Below, in pieces: positions 8,400-18,357 of a stretch of 64,000 nt of DNA; position 1 is the first letter of the stretch; each line of letters opens with the position of its first letter. This DNA comes from G963555815 sp965249615 [NCBI: bacterium] (GTDB taxonomy: Bacteria; UBA8248; JACPRG01), in the NCBI GenBank assembly GCA_965249615.1, contig CBDFMI010000005.1, positions 496,001-560,000 of the forward strand. Direction: 5' to 3'. A program made the translations under genes and the position numbers. The notes under the pieces are model-generated. The model was not told where the DNA came from and did no database searches. It was given only the letters and a program-made list of their open reading frames with translations.

Positions 8400-9209
8400 A
8401 TGCAGCGACCCACCATCCTCGCTGGCCTCATCATCATAGCTGCCCTCGTTCTGGCGGCGGTCCTGGCCCCGGCACTCGCCCCCCAGCACCCTTTTCAACA
8501 GGACCTGGCAGGAGGTCTTGGCCGACCCGGATTACCCCATCTGCTCGGTCAGGACCATCTCGGCCGAGACATCCTGAGCCGGCTCATTCACGGAAGCCGG
8601 ATCTCCCTCATGGTCGGCCTCATCACGGTGGGGGTGTCGAGCATCGTGGGCATCCTCCTGGGGGCCTTGGCGGGGTACTTCGGAGGGTGGACGGACGAAG
8701 TCATCATGCGTTTGACAGACATCTTGCTGGCCTTTCCTGGACTCCTTCTGGCGATCGCCCTCATGGCGGTGAGAGGTCCGGGGATTCCCAACGTCATTAT
8801 CGCCTTAAGCATCCTGGGGTGGGTGGGGTATGCGAGACTGGTCCGGGGCCAGATTCTGGCCCTAAAGCAGGTGGAGTTTGTCACGGCGGCCCGGGCCCTC
8901 GGGGCCCCCTCCCGGCGCATCATCGGCCGCCACCTTCTGCCAAATATCCTCTCACCACTTCTTGTGGAGGCCACCTTCGGAATGGCCGCAGCCATCCTGG
9001 CGGAGGCGGGCCTGAGCTTCCTCGGCCTGGGCACTCAGCCCCCAAATCCAAGCTGGGGGGCCATGTTGAACGAGGGGCGCCGCTTTCTGCTCGAGGCTCC
9101 CCACCTCAGCCTCTTCCCCGGCCTCGCCATCATGGTCGTGGTCCTGGCCTTCAACTTCCTGGGGGACGGACTGAGGGACGCCCTGGACCCGACTCTGCGA
9201 TCCCGCTAG
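8400..9209 (+). CDS. ABC transporter permease, DppC/OppC type
   Basis: Second membrane subunit of the importer (269 residues). It has the N-terminal helix, the periplasmic HLLGQDHLGRDILSRLIHGS motif characteristic of DppC/OppC, and the coupling-helix region VRGQILALKQVEFVTAARAL followed by RHLLPNILSPLL. It ends in FNFLGDGLRDALDP, the conserved C-terminus. The gene closes the operon: the next gene is convergent, about 75 bases away. The two ATPases (DppD/DppF type) must be encoded elsewhere or shared with another system. Confidence 0.94.
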   Translation: MQRPTILAGLIIIAALVLAAVLAPALAPQHPFQQDLAGGLGRPGLPHLLGQDHLGRDILSRLIHGSRISLMVGLITVGVSSIVGILLGALAGYFGGWTDEVIMRLTDILLAFPGLLLAIALMAVRGPGIPNVIIALSILGWVGYARLVRGQILALKQVEFVTAARALGAPSRRIIGRHLLPNILSPLLVEATFGMAAAILAEAGLSFLGLGTQPPNPSWGAMLNEGRRFLLEAPHLSLFPGLAIMVVVLAFNFLGDGLRDALDPTLRSR

Positions 9210-9285
9210 CGAAAACCGATCGTTCTCTTTGGCAGAAACCCTACAGAGAGTGAAAGAAGGCGTTTAAGGGGGGGCGTTCAGGCTC

Positions 9286-9648
9286 TCAGCTTTTTGAGCC
9301 GTCCGGTGGATGGAGGGTGATCCGATGTTCTGGGTCGAAGAAGTTGAAGTCAACGCTGTGACAAACCCGGCACTCCCGGGCCTCGCGAAACTCTCGGGCC
9401 TCGTACTGGGGGGTCACCTCTGCGACGTGAGTATCGGCTATGAAATCCCGGTGGACATGGCAGGACTGGCAATAGTTGTTGATGATCCGGTTGTTTTGCG
9501 TGGGGGGAAACTTTCCCTTGAGGGCCGCCTTAAGGGGATGGCGAGTACAAGCTGCTGTGGACAAAAATAGGGCGCAAAAACCGAGAAAGAAAATTCCCCC
9601 GCCGCTTAAATGTCTTTTTCCTCTTTTTGCCGGAAGGTCTTGAGCCAT
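9286..9648 (-). CDS. Small diheme c-type cytochrome, exported
   Basis: 120-residue exported protein with two haem c sites, CQSCH and CRVCH, about 35 residues apart. The basic N-terminus and hydrophobic segment end in LSTAACTRHP, which could be a lipoprotein signal (lipobox imperfect) or a simple cleaved signal. His residues in HVHRDFIADTHV and FDPEHRITLH could be distal haem ligands. No oxidase or reductase gene is next to it; it lies between purF (same strand, 9 bases upstream) and the convergent ABC importer. It probably carries electrons in the periplasm; the partner is unknown. Confidence 0.85.
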   Translation of the reverse strand: MAQDLPAKRGKRHLSGGGIFFLGFCALFLSTAACTRHPLKAALKGKFPPTQNNRIINNYCQSCHVHRDFIADTHVAEVTPQYEAREFREARECRVCHSVDFNFFDPEHRITLHPPDGSKS

Positions 9649-9657
9649 GGGTGCCCC

Positions 9658-11100
9658 TTAGCGGGACGGAGGTTCCCCGGCGGACGCCGCTGCGGAGTCC
9701 TTCAGTAAGGACAGGTCCTCCTGCAAGGGCACAGGCACCGGATAGTCCCCCGTGAAGCAGGCGGCGCAGAAATGGCCGTCGGGCTTGGTGAGGCCGGGCC
9801 CATCCACGGCCTCCAGCATCCCTTTCAGGCTGAGATAGGCCAGGCTATCAGCTCCAAGGAACTTTTCGATCTCCGCGACCGAGTGGCTGGAGGCGATGAG
9901 TTCTTCCCGCCGCGGTGTGTCTATTCCGTAGAAACAGGGGCCGATGATGGGGGGGGAGCTGATGCGCATATGGACCTCTGTCGCACCGGCCTGACGGATC
10001 ATGTGGACGATCTTTCTGGCCGTCGTGGCCCGGACGATGGAATCATCCACCACCACGACCCGCCGGCCCTCCAGGGAGGCCCGCACGGCGTTCAGCTTTA
10101 TCTTGACGCCGAAATGGCGGATGGCCTGCTCGGGCTCAATGAAGGTACGACCCACATAGTGGTTTCGGATGAGGCCCATTTCAAAGGGAAGACCCGCCTC
10201 GCGGGCGTAGCCCATGGCGGCTGGGAGCCCGGAGTCCGGGATTGGGATGACGATGTCGGCCTCAGCAGGGCTCTCGGCGGCCAGGCGCTCGCCCAGACGC
10301 CTTCGGACCTGATAGACATTTCGGCCGAAGACGGTGCTGTCGGGCCGGGCGAAGTAGACGAACTCGAAGATGCAGGGGGCGGGGAAGCTCGATTCAAAGG
10401 GTCTAAAAGTTCGGATGCCGGCCTTGTCGATGACGACCATCTCGCCGGGCTCAATCTCCCGGACGAGCTCCCCCTCGATGAGGTCCAGGGCGCAGCTCTC
10501 CGACGCCAGGACATAGGCGTCCTGTCGGCGACCGAGGACAAGGGGGCGAAAGCCGTGGGGATCGCGGACGCCGACGAGGGCCTCTTCGGTCATGAGGAGA
10601 AGGGAGTAGGCCCCCTCCACCATCCCGAGGGCCTCCGCCACCCGGTCCTCAAAAGCCTCTTGGCGCGAGCGGGCGATGAGATGGACAATGATCTCGGTGT
10701 CCATCATGGACCGGAAGATGGCCCCCTCGGACTCAAGCCGGCTTCTGATCTCTTTCGCGTTGACCAGGGTACCGTTGTGGGCCAGGGCAACGCTGCCCCG
10801 AGAGGTCTTCGCAAGGAGGGGCTGGGCACTGGTCAGGTCGCTTGAGCCCGAAGTGGAGTATCGGTTGTGACCGATGGCGAGGGGGCCGGACAGGCGCTTG
10901 AGACGCTCTTCGGTAAACACCTCGGCCACAAGCCCCATGCCCACTTCAGCCCGGAGGGTCTGGCCGTCCGAAGCGACGATGCCCGAACTCTCCTGGCCCC
11001 GGTGTTGGAGGGCGTAAAGTCCAAGGTAGGTCAGATTGGCGGCTTCGGAATCCCCGGAGATCCCGAAGACCCCGCAGGCCTCACGCAAACCTTCTGCCAC
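9658..11100 (-). CDS. purF: Amidophosphoribosyltransferase
   Basis: First committed step of purine synthesis: PRPP plus glutamine to phosphoribosylamine. The protein has 480 residues and starts at GTG 11100 after GGAGGTCTC. Cys9 in EACGVFG is the N-terminal nucleophile (a short propeptide would be removed). The glutaminase domain contains [21 protein letters not shown] and AHNGTLVNA. The phosphoribosyltransferase domain contains [12 protein letters not shown] and the PRPP loop [19 protein letters not shown]-terminal Cys residues ([13 protein letters not shown]) match forms that bind a metal cluster. It follows purL after a 230-base gap. Regulation by purine nucleotides is known for the family. 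Confidence 0.96.
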   Translation of the reverse strand: MAEGLREACGVFGISGDSEAANLTYLGLYALQHRGQESSGIVASDGQTLRAEVGMGLVAEVFTEERLKRLSGPLAIGHNRYSTSGSSDLTSAQPLLAKTSRGSVALAHNGTLVNAKEIRSRLESEGAIFRSMMDTEIIVHLIARSRQEAFEDRVAEALGMVEGAYSLLLMTEEALVGVRDPHGFRPLVLGRRQDAYVLASESCALDLIEGELVREIEPGEMVVIDKAGIRTFRPFESSFPAPCIFEFVYFARPDSTVFGRNVYQVRRRLGERLAAESPAEADIVIPIPDSGLPAAMGYAREAGLPFEMGLIRNHYVGRTFIEPEQAIRHFGVKIKLNAVRASLEGRRVVVVDDSIVRATTARKIVHMIRQAGATEVHMRISSPPIIGPCFYGIDTPRREELIASSHSVAEIEKFLGADSLAYLSLKGMLEAVDGPGLTKPDGHFCAACFTGDYPVPVPLQEDLSLLKDSAAASAGEPPSR

Positions 11101-11330
11101 GAGACCTCCATCCTTGCAGGCATCGACCCCCGTGAGGGCCGGGGTGCTTTAGGCAATTCCTCAATGGCCAACCCCTAAGATCTTGGGGTGCGTCGTCGAC
11201 GGCCGCGACAGAAATGAGACTGTCCCTCATGGGTCTGCAAGAAGACGGCCTCACACTTTTCAGTATATGAAGCCCCTCTCCCAAGTCAAGGACGCAGAGG
11301 CAGAAACCGCGACGAGAAGTCCCCATCTGA
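11101..11330 (-). other. purL-purF spacer, no gene seen
   Basis: 230 bases between the purL stop and the purF start on the minus strand. It holds short inverted repeats, for example ATGAG/CTCAT separated by 7 bases and CCCC/GGGG around AAGATCTTA. I see no match to a purine or PRPP riboswitch core and no open frame worth calling. It may contain a separate purF promoter. Confidence 0.3.
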
Positions 11331-13568
11331 CTAGCCCTCCTTGAGGGCCGTCTGAAGCCCACCCCACCACCGGGCCATGAGAGCCGTCATCTGGATGTCA
11401 ACGGCGTGGCGGCTGCCCGACTCCCCCTCGAGCTCGATCAGCAGACGCTCTCCCCCGACTTTCCCGATAGGGAGGACAGGAACCGCCGCCTCTTCGCTGA
11501 GGGCAAGGAGGCGGGGAAGCCGGTCCTCTGGGAGGGAAACAAGAGCTCGTCCCTGGTCTTCTCCGAAGAGGGCAACGTCGGCCCGCCCCTGGATGGACAG
11601 GGATATAGAAGCCCCAAGGGGAGGATCCGTCAGCAGGCCTGCCTCGGCAAGGGCGACGGCGAGGCCCCCGTCCGAGACATCGTGGCAGGATGAAAGGAGT
11701 CCTTCGCGGATGGCGGTGCGAATGAGGCCGTGGAGGGCCACCTCCGCCTCGAGATCCATCTTGGGGCAGGGGCCGAGCCTGCTTCCCAGGACGTCCCATA
11801 AATAGAGGCTTCCCCCGATCCCTTCGCCAAGACCTCCGAGGAGGACGACGAGGTCTCCCCCCCGCTGAAAAGCCGTCGGACAGAACCGGCCCGCGTCTTC
11901 GAGAACTCCCACCATGCCGATGGCGGGGGTTGGGGGGATACTTTTGCCCAGGGTTTCATTGTAGAAACTCACGTTTCCGCTCACGACCGGGACCTCCAGA
12001 CGCTGGCACGCAGCAGTCACCCCGTCGATGGCCCTGGAGAACTGCCACATCACATGGGGGTCCTCCGGATTCCCGAAATTCAGACAATCGGTGAGCCCAA
12101 GTGGCGTTGCCCCTGTTGAGGAGAGATTTCGCGCAGCCTCGACGACCGCGATGGCCCCTCCCTGGAACGGGTCGAGGGAGCAGTAGCGCGAGTTCCCGTC
12201 CACGGTGATGGCAATCCCCTTCCGGCTCCCCTTGAGACGGAGTACGGCCGCATCGCCCCCCGGACGGAGGATGGTGTTGGTGCGGACCATGTGGTCGTAC
12301 TGCTCATAGACAATGTGCTTTGATCCAATCTCCGGGAGACTCAAGAGGGCCAAAAAACATTCCTGGAGGTTTTCTGGTTCCGGGATTTTTTGAAGATCCA
12401 CGACTGGCTGGGCTTTAGGCGGCGGGGCCTCCGGCCTTTTTAAGAGCGGGGGCCCGTCGGCCAGGAGTGCGGCAGGAACTCTCGCCACCTCTTCTTCCCC
12501 ATCCAGGACAGTCAGGTGGCCATCCCCCGTCACCTCTCCGACGATTGAGAACTCAAGGTCCCATTTGGCGAAAACCTCTTCGGCCGCCCGAACCCCCTCC
12601 GGACGCAGGACCATGAGCATCCGTTCCTGGGACTCGGAGAGCATCACCTCATAGGGGCTCATCCCGGGCTCCCGCCGAGGGACGCGGGAGACATCGATCC
12701 GAATACCGGCCCCCCCGCGCGCGGCCATCTCGGCGCTGGAGCTCGTGAGGCCACCCCCGCCCATATCCTGAAGGCCGACCACCCCTTCGATGTCACGGAT
12801 TTCAAGACAGGCCTCAAGGAGAAGCTTTTCCAGAAAAGGGTCTCCCACCTGAACAGCGGGCCGCTTTTGCTCGGCCCCTTCGCCAAAGGCGAGAGAGGCC
12901 ATGGCCGCCCCGTGAATGCCATCGCGGCCCGTCCTGGCCCCCACGTAGGCGACGGGGTTCCCCACTCCCCCCGCCCTCGCCCGGAGGATCCGATCCTTTG
13001 GGACAAGGCCGAGGGCGAAAACATTCACCAGGGGATTTCCGGCGTAGTCGGGGTCAAAGGCGATCTCCCCCCCCACCGTCGGGATCCCAATACAATTCCC
13101 ATAGCCCGCGATCCCGGCCACCACCTGGGTCATCAGGTAGCGGGTCCTTGGCTCGCTGAGGTTTCCAAAGCGGAGGGAATTCAAGAGGGCGATGGGTCTT
13201 GCCCCCATGGTAAAGATGTCCCGCAGGATCCCCCCGACTCCCGTCGCCGCCCCCTGGTAGGGCTCGATGAAGGAGGGGTGGTTGTGGCTTTCCATCTTCA
13301 GGACGGCGGCGAGCCCATCCCCAAGATCCACGGCCCCCGCATTCTCGCCCGGCCCCTGCAGCACGGACGGCCCCTCGGTGGGAAGGCGTCGAAGATAGGT
13401 CTTTGAGGTCTTGTAGCTGCAGTGCTCATTCCACAGGGCAGAGAAGAGGCCAAGCTCGGTGAAGGTGGGGGTCCTGCCCAGGGTTTTCAGGATGTGGTGG
13501 TACTCTTCAGGGGACAGACCGTGCTCAAGGGCCAGGGTCTCGGTAACAGGGGCTCCATGGGAGGTCAC
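11331..13568 (-). CDS. purL: Phosphoribosylformylglycinamidine synthase subunit PurL
   Basis: ATP-dependent synthesis of FGAM from FGAR, using ammonia delivered from PurQ; acts in a complex with PurS and PurQ. At 745 residues it is the small PurL type that needs separate PurS and PurQ, both encoded directly upstream. Motifs: [19 protein letters not shown] near the N-terminus, [20 protein letters not shown] (FGAR/ATP binding), and [15 protein letters not shown]. The second half repeats the AIR-synthase-like fold, with [15 protein letters not shown] and [19 protein letters not shown]. The start overlaps the purQ end by 4 bases, indicating translational coupling. Confidence 0.97.
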   Translation of the reverse strand: MTSHGAPVTETLALEHGLSPEEYHHILKTLGRTPTFTELGLFSALWNEHCSYKTSKTYLRRLPTEGPSVLQGPGENAGAVDLGDGLAAVLKMESHNHPSFIEPYQGAATGVGGILRDIFTMGARPIALLNSLRFGNLSEPRTRYLMTQVVAGIAGYGNCIGIPTVGGEIAFDPDYAGNPLVNVFALGLVPKDRILRARAGGVGNPVAYVGARTGRDGIHGAAMASLAFGEGAEQKRPAVQVGDPFLEKLLLEACLEIRDIEGVVGLQDMGGGGLTSSSAEMAARGGAGIRIDVSRVPRREPGMSPYEVMLSESQERMLMVLRPEGVRAAEEVFAKWDLEFSIVGEVTGDGHLTVLDGEEEVARVPAALLADGPPLLKRPEAPPPKAQPVVDLQKIPEPENLQECFLALLSLPEIGSKHIVYEQYDHMVRTNTILRPGGDAAVLRLKGSRKGIAITVDGNSRYCSLDPFQGGAIAVVEAARNLSSTGATPLGLTDCLNFGNPEDPHVMWQFSRAIDGVTAACQRLEVPVVSGNVSFYNETLGKSIPPTPAIGMVGVLEDAGRFCPTAFQRGGDLVVLLGGLGEGIGGSLYLWDVLGSRLGPCPKMDLEAEVALHGLIRTAIREGLLSSCHDVSDGGLAVALAEAGLLTDPPLGASISLSIQGRADVALFGEDQGRALVSLPEDRLPRLLALSEEAAVPVLPIGKVGGERLLIELEGESGSRHAVDIQMTALMARWWGGLQTALKEG

Positions 13569-14263
13569 GAGAGGCCGTTTTTACCCGCCAGGAGGGATTC
13601 GAAGATGAGCCTGCCGTCCTCTCCGCCCAGGCAAGCCTCTGAGGCCCGTTCCGGGTGAGGCATCAGGCCAAGGACGTTTCTTTTGGAATTGCAGATCCCG
13701 GCGATGTGGGAAAGGGACCCGTTGGGATTGGCCTCCTCCGAGAGATCTCCCCGGGCGGTGCAATATCGAAAGACAATCTGCCCCTCCCCTTCCAGCCCCT
13801 TTAAAATCTCGGGGTCGGCAAAGTAATGCCCGTCCATATGAGCGATGGGGAGTTTGAGGACTTGTTGCGGTTCGCACCTTCGGGTGAACGGCGTCTCCTT
13901 CGTCTCCACCCGGACGAAGACATCCCGGCAAATAAAGGAAAGAGAGCGGTTTCGGAGCATCGCCCCAGGCAGGAGCCCAGCCTCCAGGAGGATCTGGAAG
14001 CCATTGCAGATCCCCAGGACCAGCCCCCCCTTTTGGGCATACTCGATGATGGCCTCCATAACGGGCGAGAATCTCGCGACGGCCCCGGTTCGAAGATAGT
14101 CGCCGTAGGAAAACCCCCCGGGCAGGATGACGCAGTCTATCCCTTTCAGGTCCCGGTCCTTATGCCAAAGAAAACGGACCTCCTGCCCCAGGACCTCCTT
14201 CACCACTTCATGGCAGTCGTCGTCGCAGTTGGACCCAGGGAAGGTGACGACGGCAAACTTCAT
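13565..14263 (-). CDS. purQ: Phosphoribosylformylglycinamidine synthase glutaminase PurQ
   Basis: Class I glutamine amidotransferase subunit that feeds ammonia to PurL. 232 residues. Catalytic Cys in [15 protein letters not shown]; His/Glu of the triad in [12 protein letters not shown] near the C-terminus. The N-terminus [16 protein letters not shown] and [12 protein letters not shown] are PurQ signatures. It overlaps purL downstream and purS upstream by 4 bases each, so the three subunits are translated as a unit. Confidence 0.97.
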   Translation of the reverse strand: MKFAVVTFPGSNCDDDCHEVVKEVLGQEVRFLWHKDRDLKGIDCVILPGGFSYGDYLRTGAVARFSPVMEAIIEYAQKGGLVLGICNGFQILLEAGLLPGAMLRNRSLSFICRDVFVRVETKETPFTRRCEPQQVLKLPIAHMDGHYFADPEILKGLEGEGQIVFRYCTARGDLSEEANPNGSLSHIAGICNSKRNVLGLMPHPERASEACLGGEDGRLIFESLLAGKNGLS

Positions 14264-14538
14264 CCGTTCACCCCTGGCGTCCCAGACGCCTCCCCGTCCA
14301 GCTCAAAGCGGAAGTCCTCGATGATGGGGTTCGCCAGGAGCCGCTCACACATGGATTGAAGGCGCGAGCGGAGCTGGTCAGAAGAGGAGCCTTCGAGTTC
14401 CAGCTCGATGAACTTCCCCACCCTGACCTCTTGAACCTCCTGGAAGCCCAGACTGACTAAGGCCCCTCGGACGGTCACCCCCTGTGGGTCGACAACCCCC
14501 GCTTTATAAGTGATGTAGACCTTGGCTCGCGCCATCAC
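14260..14538 (-). CDS. purS: Phosphoribosylformylglycinamidine synthase subunit PurS
   Basis: Small bridging subunit that holds PurL and PurQ together for ammonia transfer. 92 residues. The N-terminal [18 protein letters not shown] and central [20 protein letters not shown] are typical PurS sequence; [14 protein letters not shown] is the conserved C-terminal strand. It sits 3 bases after purC and overlaps purQ by 4. Confidence 0.95.
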   Translation of the reverse strand: MMARAKVYITYKAGVVDPQGVTVRGALVSLGFQEVQEVRVGKFIELELEGSSSDQLRSRLQSMCERLLANPIIEDFRFELDGEASGTPGVNG

Positions 14539-14541
14539 GCA

Positions 14542-15255
14542 TCAACCCTCAAGACGCCGCAGGACCTCCTGATAGGCCTCTCCCACCCCTCCGAGGTCCC
14601 TTCGGAATCGGTCCTTGTCTAACTTCTCACTGGTCTTCAGATCCCACAGACGACAAGTGTCCGGGGTGACCTCGTCTGCCAGCAAAAGGTCACCGGCGTC
14701 ACCCCCCATCACGCGGCCAAACTCAAACTTCAGATCTACCAGGATGAGACCTTTTGTCTCAAAGAATTTCCGAAGGACTGCGTTGGCCCGGCCTGCAACC
14801 TCCCTGACTTCCTTCAAGGTCGCCTCATCAGAGAAGCCAAAGACGAGGATATGCTCTTCATTGAGGATGGGGTCTCCGAGGTCGTCGCGCTTATAGTACC
14901 ATTCTGTGATGGAACGAGGGAGTTTCACCCCTTCTTCCAAGCCCACGCGTTTCGCCAAACTCCCGGCGACCACGTTTCGCACCACCACTTCGATGGGGAT
15001 CATCTCCAGACGCTTGACCAGCATCTCCTGGTCGCTGAGCTTTTTGATGAAGTGGGTGCGGACCCCTTCAGATTCCAGGCGCTCGAAGAGAAGGCAGGAG
15101 ATGGCGTTGTTGATGGCGCCCTTGGACTCCACGACCCCCCGCTTCTTCGCGTCAAAGGCCGTCATGTCATCCTTAAAGTACTGGATGAGCTGGTCGCCGC
15201 TTTCGGTCGTGAAGAGGATCTTGGCCTTTCCTTCTGAGATTTTTTGGCGCTCCAT
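14542..15255 (-). CDS. purC: SAICAR synthetase
   Basis: Phosphoribosylaminoimidazole-succinocarboxamide synthase: ATP-dependent joining of CAIR and aspartate. The ATG at 15255 gives MERQKISEGKAKILFTTE, the usual PurC N-terminus, with AGGGACGA upstream; longer in-frame starts up to 15342 would add unconserved residues that overlap purB. Motifs: DDMTAFDAKKRG, EMIPIEVVVRNVVAGSL, LILVDLKFEFG and DEVTPDTCRLW (metal/nucleotide binding). 237 residues, normal for the family. It lies between purB (7-base gap) and purS. Confidence 0.96.
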   Translation of the reverse strand: MERQKISEGKAKILFTTESGDQLIQYFKDDMTAFDAKKRGVVESKGAINNAISCLLFERLESEGVRTHFIKKLSDQEMLVKRLEMIPIEVVVRNVVAGSLAKRVGLEEGVKLPRSITEWYYKRDDLGDPILNEEHILVFGFSDEATLKEVREVAGRANAVLRKFFETKGLILVDLKFEFGRVMGGDAGDLLLADEVTPDTCRLWDLKTSEKLDKDRFRRDLGGVGEAYQEVLRRLEG

Positions 15256-15262
15256 TTCGTCC

Positions 15263-16576
15263 CTAGAACCTCTGTTCGTCAGGGGGGCCGAAGACCCGCC
15301 CGAAGAGAGTCCCCACATGGGCCACATGGGGCGACAGGTCAAAACAGGCCGCCAGCGCCTCGGGGGACAAGTGGGTTTTTAGTTCAGAATCCTCATTAAC
15401 TATTTCATGCAGATTTTTGTTTTCGTTGACCGATTTAAATGACAACCTCTGAACGGTCTCGTAGGCCGCCTGTCGTGATAGGCCCGCCTCAAGGAGGGCC
15501 AGCAGGACCTGCTCGGAGTGAATGAGTCCGCGGCTCAGGTCGAGGTTTCGCCGGATCGCCTCTTTATTCACCACCAGGCCATCCATCAGCTCTGTAAGGC
15601 GCGTCACCATATAGTCGACCAAGATGGTGCTGTCGGGCAGGATGACGCGTTCCACCGATGAGTGGCTGATGTCCCGCTCGTGCCACAGCCCCACATTCTG
15701 AAGGGCCGTCGCCGCATTGGCCCCGACGACCCGGGCAAGCCCCGTCAGCTGCTCCGACACGATGGGGTTTCGCTTGTGGGGCATGGCGGAGGAGCCTTTT
15801 TGCCCCTTCCCAAAGGCCTCGGCCACCTCCCCCACTTCGGTGCGGGAGAGGTGACGAATCTCCGTTGCTATCTTGGCCACGCTGGCGGCGATGAGGGCGA
15901 GGGCGCTCATATACTCGGCGTGGCGGTCCCGCTGGATCACCTGAGACGCTATCGGGGCGGGACGAAGGTTGAGGCGCTCGCAGACATATTCCTCGACTCG
16001 GGGGGAGATGTGGGCGTAAGTCCCGACGGCCCCCGCGATCTTCCCCACCCGGACAGCTTCCTTCGCCCGAGTCATCCGACCTGCCCCCCGGCCCACCTCC
16101 TCAAACCACAGCGCCAGCTTGAGGCCGAGCGTGATGGGCTCGGCGTGAACGCCGTGAGTCCGGCCCACCATGACGAGGTCCTTGAACTCCATGGCCCGTC
16201 GGGTGAGCACCTGTCGAAGGGAGGCGAGGTCTTGCAGGATGAGGTCCGCCGCTGTCGACATCTGAAGGGCAAGGGTGGTGTCGAGGAGGTCCGAAGAGGT
16301 GAGCCCCCAGTGGATATAGCGGGCGTGGTCCCCGACCGTCTCTTCCAAGTGGGTGAGGAAGGCGATCACATCGTGACGCGTCTCCTTCTCGATCTCAGCC
16401 ACCCGGGCCGGATTTATTTTGGCCTTCTTTCGGACTTCTCCAGGGACCTCTTTCGGTATTCGTCCCTCTGCGGCCAGGGCCTCCAGGACGAGACACTCGA
16501 TCTCCACCCAGTGGGCGAGCTTGGTCTCCTCGGTCCAGATCTTCCCCATCTCGGGACGGGTGTAGCGACTGATCAC
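15263..16576 (-). CDS. purB: Adenylosuccinate lyase
   Basis: Fumarase-superfamily lyase that acts twice in purine synthesis (SAICAR to AICAR, adenylosuccinate to AMP). The best start is GTG 16576, preceded by GGGGAGGA, giving (V)ISRYTRPEMGKIWTEE, the usual PurB N-terminus (437 residues); upstream in-frame starts would run into the hydrolase gene. Motifs: THLEETVGDHARYIHWGLTS, VGRTHGVHAEPITLG, and the flexible catalytic loop GQKGSSAMPHKRNPIVSEQL. It leads the block purB-purC-purS-purQ-purL(-purF). Confidence 0.96.
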   Translation of the reverse strand: MISRYTRPEMGKIWTEETKLAHWVEIECLVLEALAAEGRIPKEVPGEVRKKAKINPARVAEIEKETRHDVIAFLTHLEETVGDHARYIHWGLTSSDLLDTTLALQMSTAADLILQDLASLRQVLTRRAMEFKDLVMVGRTHGVHAEPITLGLKLALWFEEVGRGAGRMTRAKEAVRVGKIAGAVGTYAHISPRVEEYVCERLNLRPAPIASQVIQRDRHAEYMSALALIAASVAKIATEIRHLSRTEVGEVAEAFGKGQKGSSAMPHKRNPIVSEQLTGLARVVGANAATALQNVGLWHERDISHSSVERVILPDSTILVDYMVTRLTELMDGLVVNKEAIRRNLDLSRGLIHSEQVLLALLEAGLSRQAAYETVQRLSFKSVNENKNLHEIVNEDSELKTHLSPEALAACFDLSPHVAHVGTLFGRVFGPPDEQRF

Positions 16577-16595
16577 CCCAAATCCTCCCCGGCTC

Positions 16596-17363
16596 TCAAT
16601 TCTGAAAAACAGCCGTCGGGCGGCGCGAAGCGGCAACGCACAAGGAGACCCCGGACCCGTCCAGGACCGCCTTTGCTGTGCCCTTGGCCCGATCCGGGCG
16701 GTTATTGGTCTCACTCAAATGGGCCAAGACGACCTGCCGAAGCCCTCGGTGCTGCACCTGCGCCAGGAGGGCTGCCGCCTCGTCATTGGCCAGGTGCCCA
16801 AGGGGGCCCGCGATCCGGGCCTTCACCATGGAGGGATAGGGGCCCTCCTCCAGGAGGCGGCGGTCATGGTTCGCCTCCAGGATAAGGCAATTTACGCCCG
16901 AAAGGGCAGCCACAAGGTCTATTGTGATCGCCCCGATGTCAACCGCCACCCCAATTTTCGTCCCTTCAAAGGAAATAAGAAAGCCCACGGGCTCGCGCGC
17001 GTCGTGGGGGATCTGAAAAGTTTCTATCTCAAAGAGTCCGAGGGAGAAGGAGTCCCCCGTGCCAAAGAGCACCCGGTCGCCAGGATATCCTCCCCAATCC
17101 GCAGTGAGACCCTGGGACGTCCCGGCAGTCATGTGGAGTGGGACGCCGTAACGCTTGAAAAAAGGGCCAGCCCCTCGGACGTGATCCCCATGCTCATGGC
17201 TGAGAAGGATGGCCTGAAGGTTTTCAGGGCAGGCGCCGATAGATTTAAGTCTGACTTCGATCTGGCGGGCCGAAAACCCCGCGTCCACAAGAAAACTATA
17301 CCCCTCCGCCTCACAGTAGAGGGCGTTTCCGGTGCTGCCGCTTCCCAGGAAAACCAGCCTAAT
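16596..17363 (-). CDS. Metallo-beta-lactamase-fold hydrolase (WalJ/YycJ-like), likely ATT start
   Basis: Zinc or manganese hydrolase fold with SHEHGDHVRGAG (metal motif, HxHxDH), LEANHDRRLLEEGPYPSMVK and LAHLSETNNRP late in the protein, the pattern of YycJ/WalJ-like proteins (putative nucleases). The usual N-terminus RLVFLGSGSTGNALYCE is clearly present but lies upstream of the first ATG/GTG/TTG (GTG 17288). In that stretch the only plausible initiator next to a strong Shine-Dalgarno (AAGGGG run) is ATT at 17363, which overlaps the TAG of the upstream gene. That gives 255 residues. ATT starts are rare but known (infC). A miscounted run of nine Gs just upstream is the alternative explanation. 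Confidence 0.83.
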   Translation of the reverse strand: MRLVFLGSGSTGNALYCEAEGYSFLVDAGFSARQIEVRLKSIGACPENLQAILLSHEHGDHVRGAGPFFKRYGVPLHMTAGTSQGLTADWGGYPGDRVLFGTGDSFSLGLFEIETFQIPHDAREPVGFLISFEGTKIGVAVDIGAITIDLVAALSGVNCLILEANHDRRLLEEGPYPSMVKARIAGPLGHLANDEAAALLAQVQHRGLRQVVLAHLSETNNRPDRAKGTAKAVLDGSGVSLCVAASRRPTAVFQN

Positions 17364-18336
17364 CGCCCCCCCCCTTCTGGCCAGAATGTCGTCGATCTCG
17401 GATCATGGCGTAGAGAAGAGGGAGGAGAATTTCATGATGGCCTGTGATCTGATACCCCTTTCCCTGCGGCTCGACCGGTCGCGTCACCACATTTTGGGTG
17501 GGCCGATAATGACGAATCATGTCAAAGTCAACGGCGATAAAGTCGTGGGGTTTCCCCGTCAGATTTCTCGCTACGTTAAGGGCCTTTAGAAAGATCTCGG
17601 GCATGAGGACCGCCGATCCCAGATTGATGAAGACGCCCCCCCGGTCCAGTCCAATGACCTCTTGGGCAAGAACCTGAAAATCCCGGTAGGTGGCACAGCC
17701 GAGGGCGCCGGCGTCCACTCCGGGGTGCATGTGGACAATATCGGAGCCCAGCGCCACGTGGAGAGTGGCCGGGACCCCCTTTTTATAGGCCGCCGCCAGA
17801 ATGCTCAGATCTTTCCGGGGGAAATCCCCCTCTTGGATCTCCTGACCCAGGGCCTGCCCAAGACCGTAACCGGAGTTCTCCGCCCGTCGGACCGCACGGT
17901 GATAAACGGCGCCCGTCTCCTCGGCCATCCCGAAATCCCCCTGGGGAAGACCCTCCCCCACTTCCTCCGAGGTCTGGCCCGCAAGGGCCATCTCGATCTC
18001 GTGGACGGCAATGGCGCCCGTTCCCGCAACGGCCGTCAGGATCCCCCGGTCGATGAGATCGATGATGAGACGGCTCAGGCCCACCTTGATAGGATGGGCC
18101 CCCATGGACAAGATGACCGCCCGACCTGATGAGACGGCCGACACCACCCCATCTGCCACTGCCCGAAGGTCCGCCCCCTTCAAGACGGGAGGGATGATGG
18201 CTTCGACCCCTCCTCCGGGGCGGTAGGCCCCCGGGTCGGCCAGGACCTCTTTGCCCACTTTGCTCTTTCGAGTCGAAAGGGGGTAGGTCCGGGTGTCCTG
18301 AAACTCAAGATGTTTGTGGGGAGGCTTAGATCCCAC
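17359..18336 (-). CDS. Conserved protein of unassigned function (GSDIVHMHP family)
   Basis: 325-residue soluble protein I cannot assign. Visible landmarks: LSTRKSKVGKEVLADPGAY near the N-terminus, GRAVILSMGAHPIKVGLS, a Rossmann-like glycine segment VAGTGAIAVHEIEMALAG, LHVALGSDIVHMHPGVDAGA, GGVFINLGSAVLMPEIFLKA, and near the C-terminus GYQITGHHEILLPLLYAMI. The many Asp/His/Gly loops suggest an enzyme; a distant resemblance to deoxyhypusine-synthase-like Rossmann proteins is possible but unproven. It sits between hldE (21 bases upstream) and the metallo-hydrolase, whose putative start overlaps its stop, so the two are probably co-translated. Confidence 0.75.
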   Translation of the reverse strand: MGSKPPHKHLEFQDTRTYPLSTRKSKVGKEVLADPGAYRPGGGVEAIIPPVLKGADLRAVADGVVSAVSSGRAVILSMGAHPIKVGLSRLIIDLIDRGILTAVAGTGAIAVHEIEMALAGQTSEEVGEGLPQGDFGMAEETGAVYHRAVRRAENSGYGLGQALGQEIQEGDFPRKDLSILAAAYKKGVPATLHVALGSDIVHMHPGVDAGALGCATYRDFQVLAQEVIGLDRGGVFINLGSAVLMPEIFLKALNVARNLTGKPHDFIAVDFDMIRHYRPTQNVVTRPVEPQGKGYQITGHHEILLPLLYAMIRDRRHSGQKGGGD

Positions 18337-18357
18337 GGCAATGGACCTCCAGGCGCA

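Noticed and set aside
8189-9253. 354-codon frame overlapping the dppB end and dppC
   Set aside because: Out of frame with both permeases; Gly/Pro/Arg/His-rich translation without structure.
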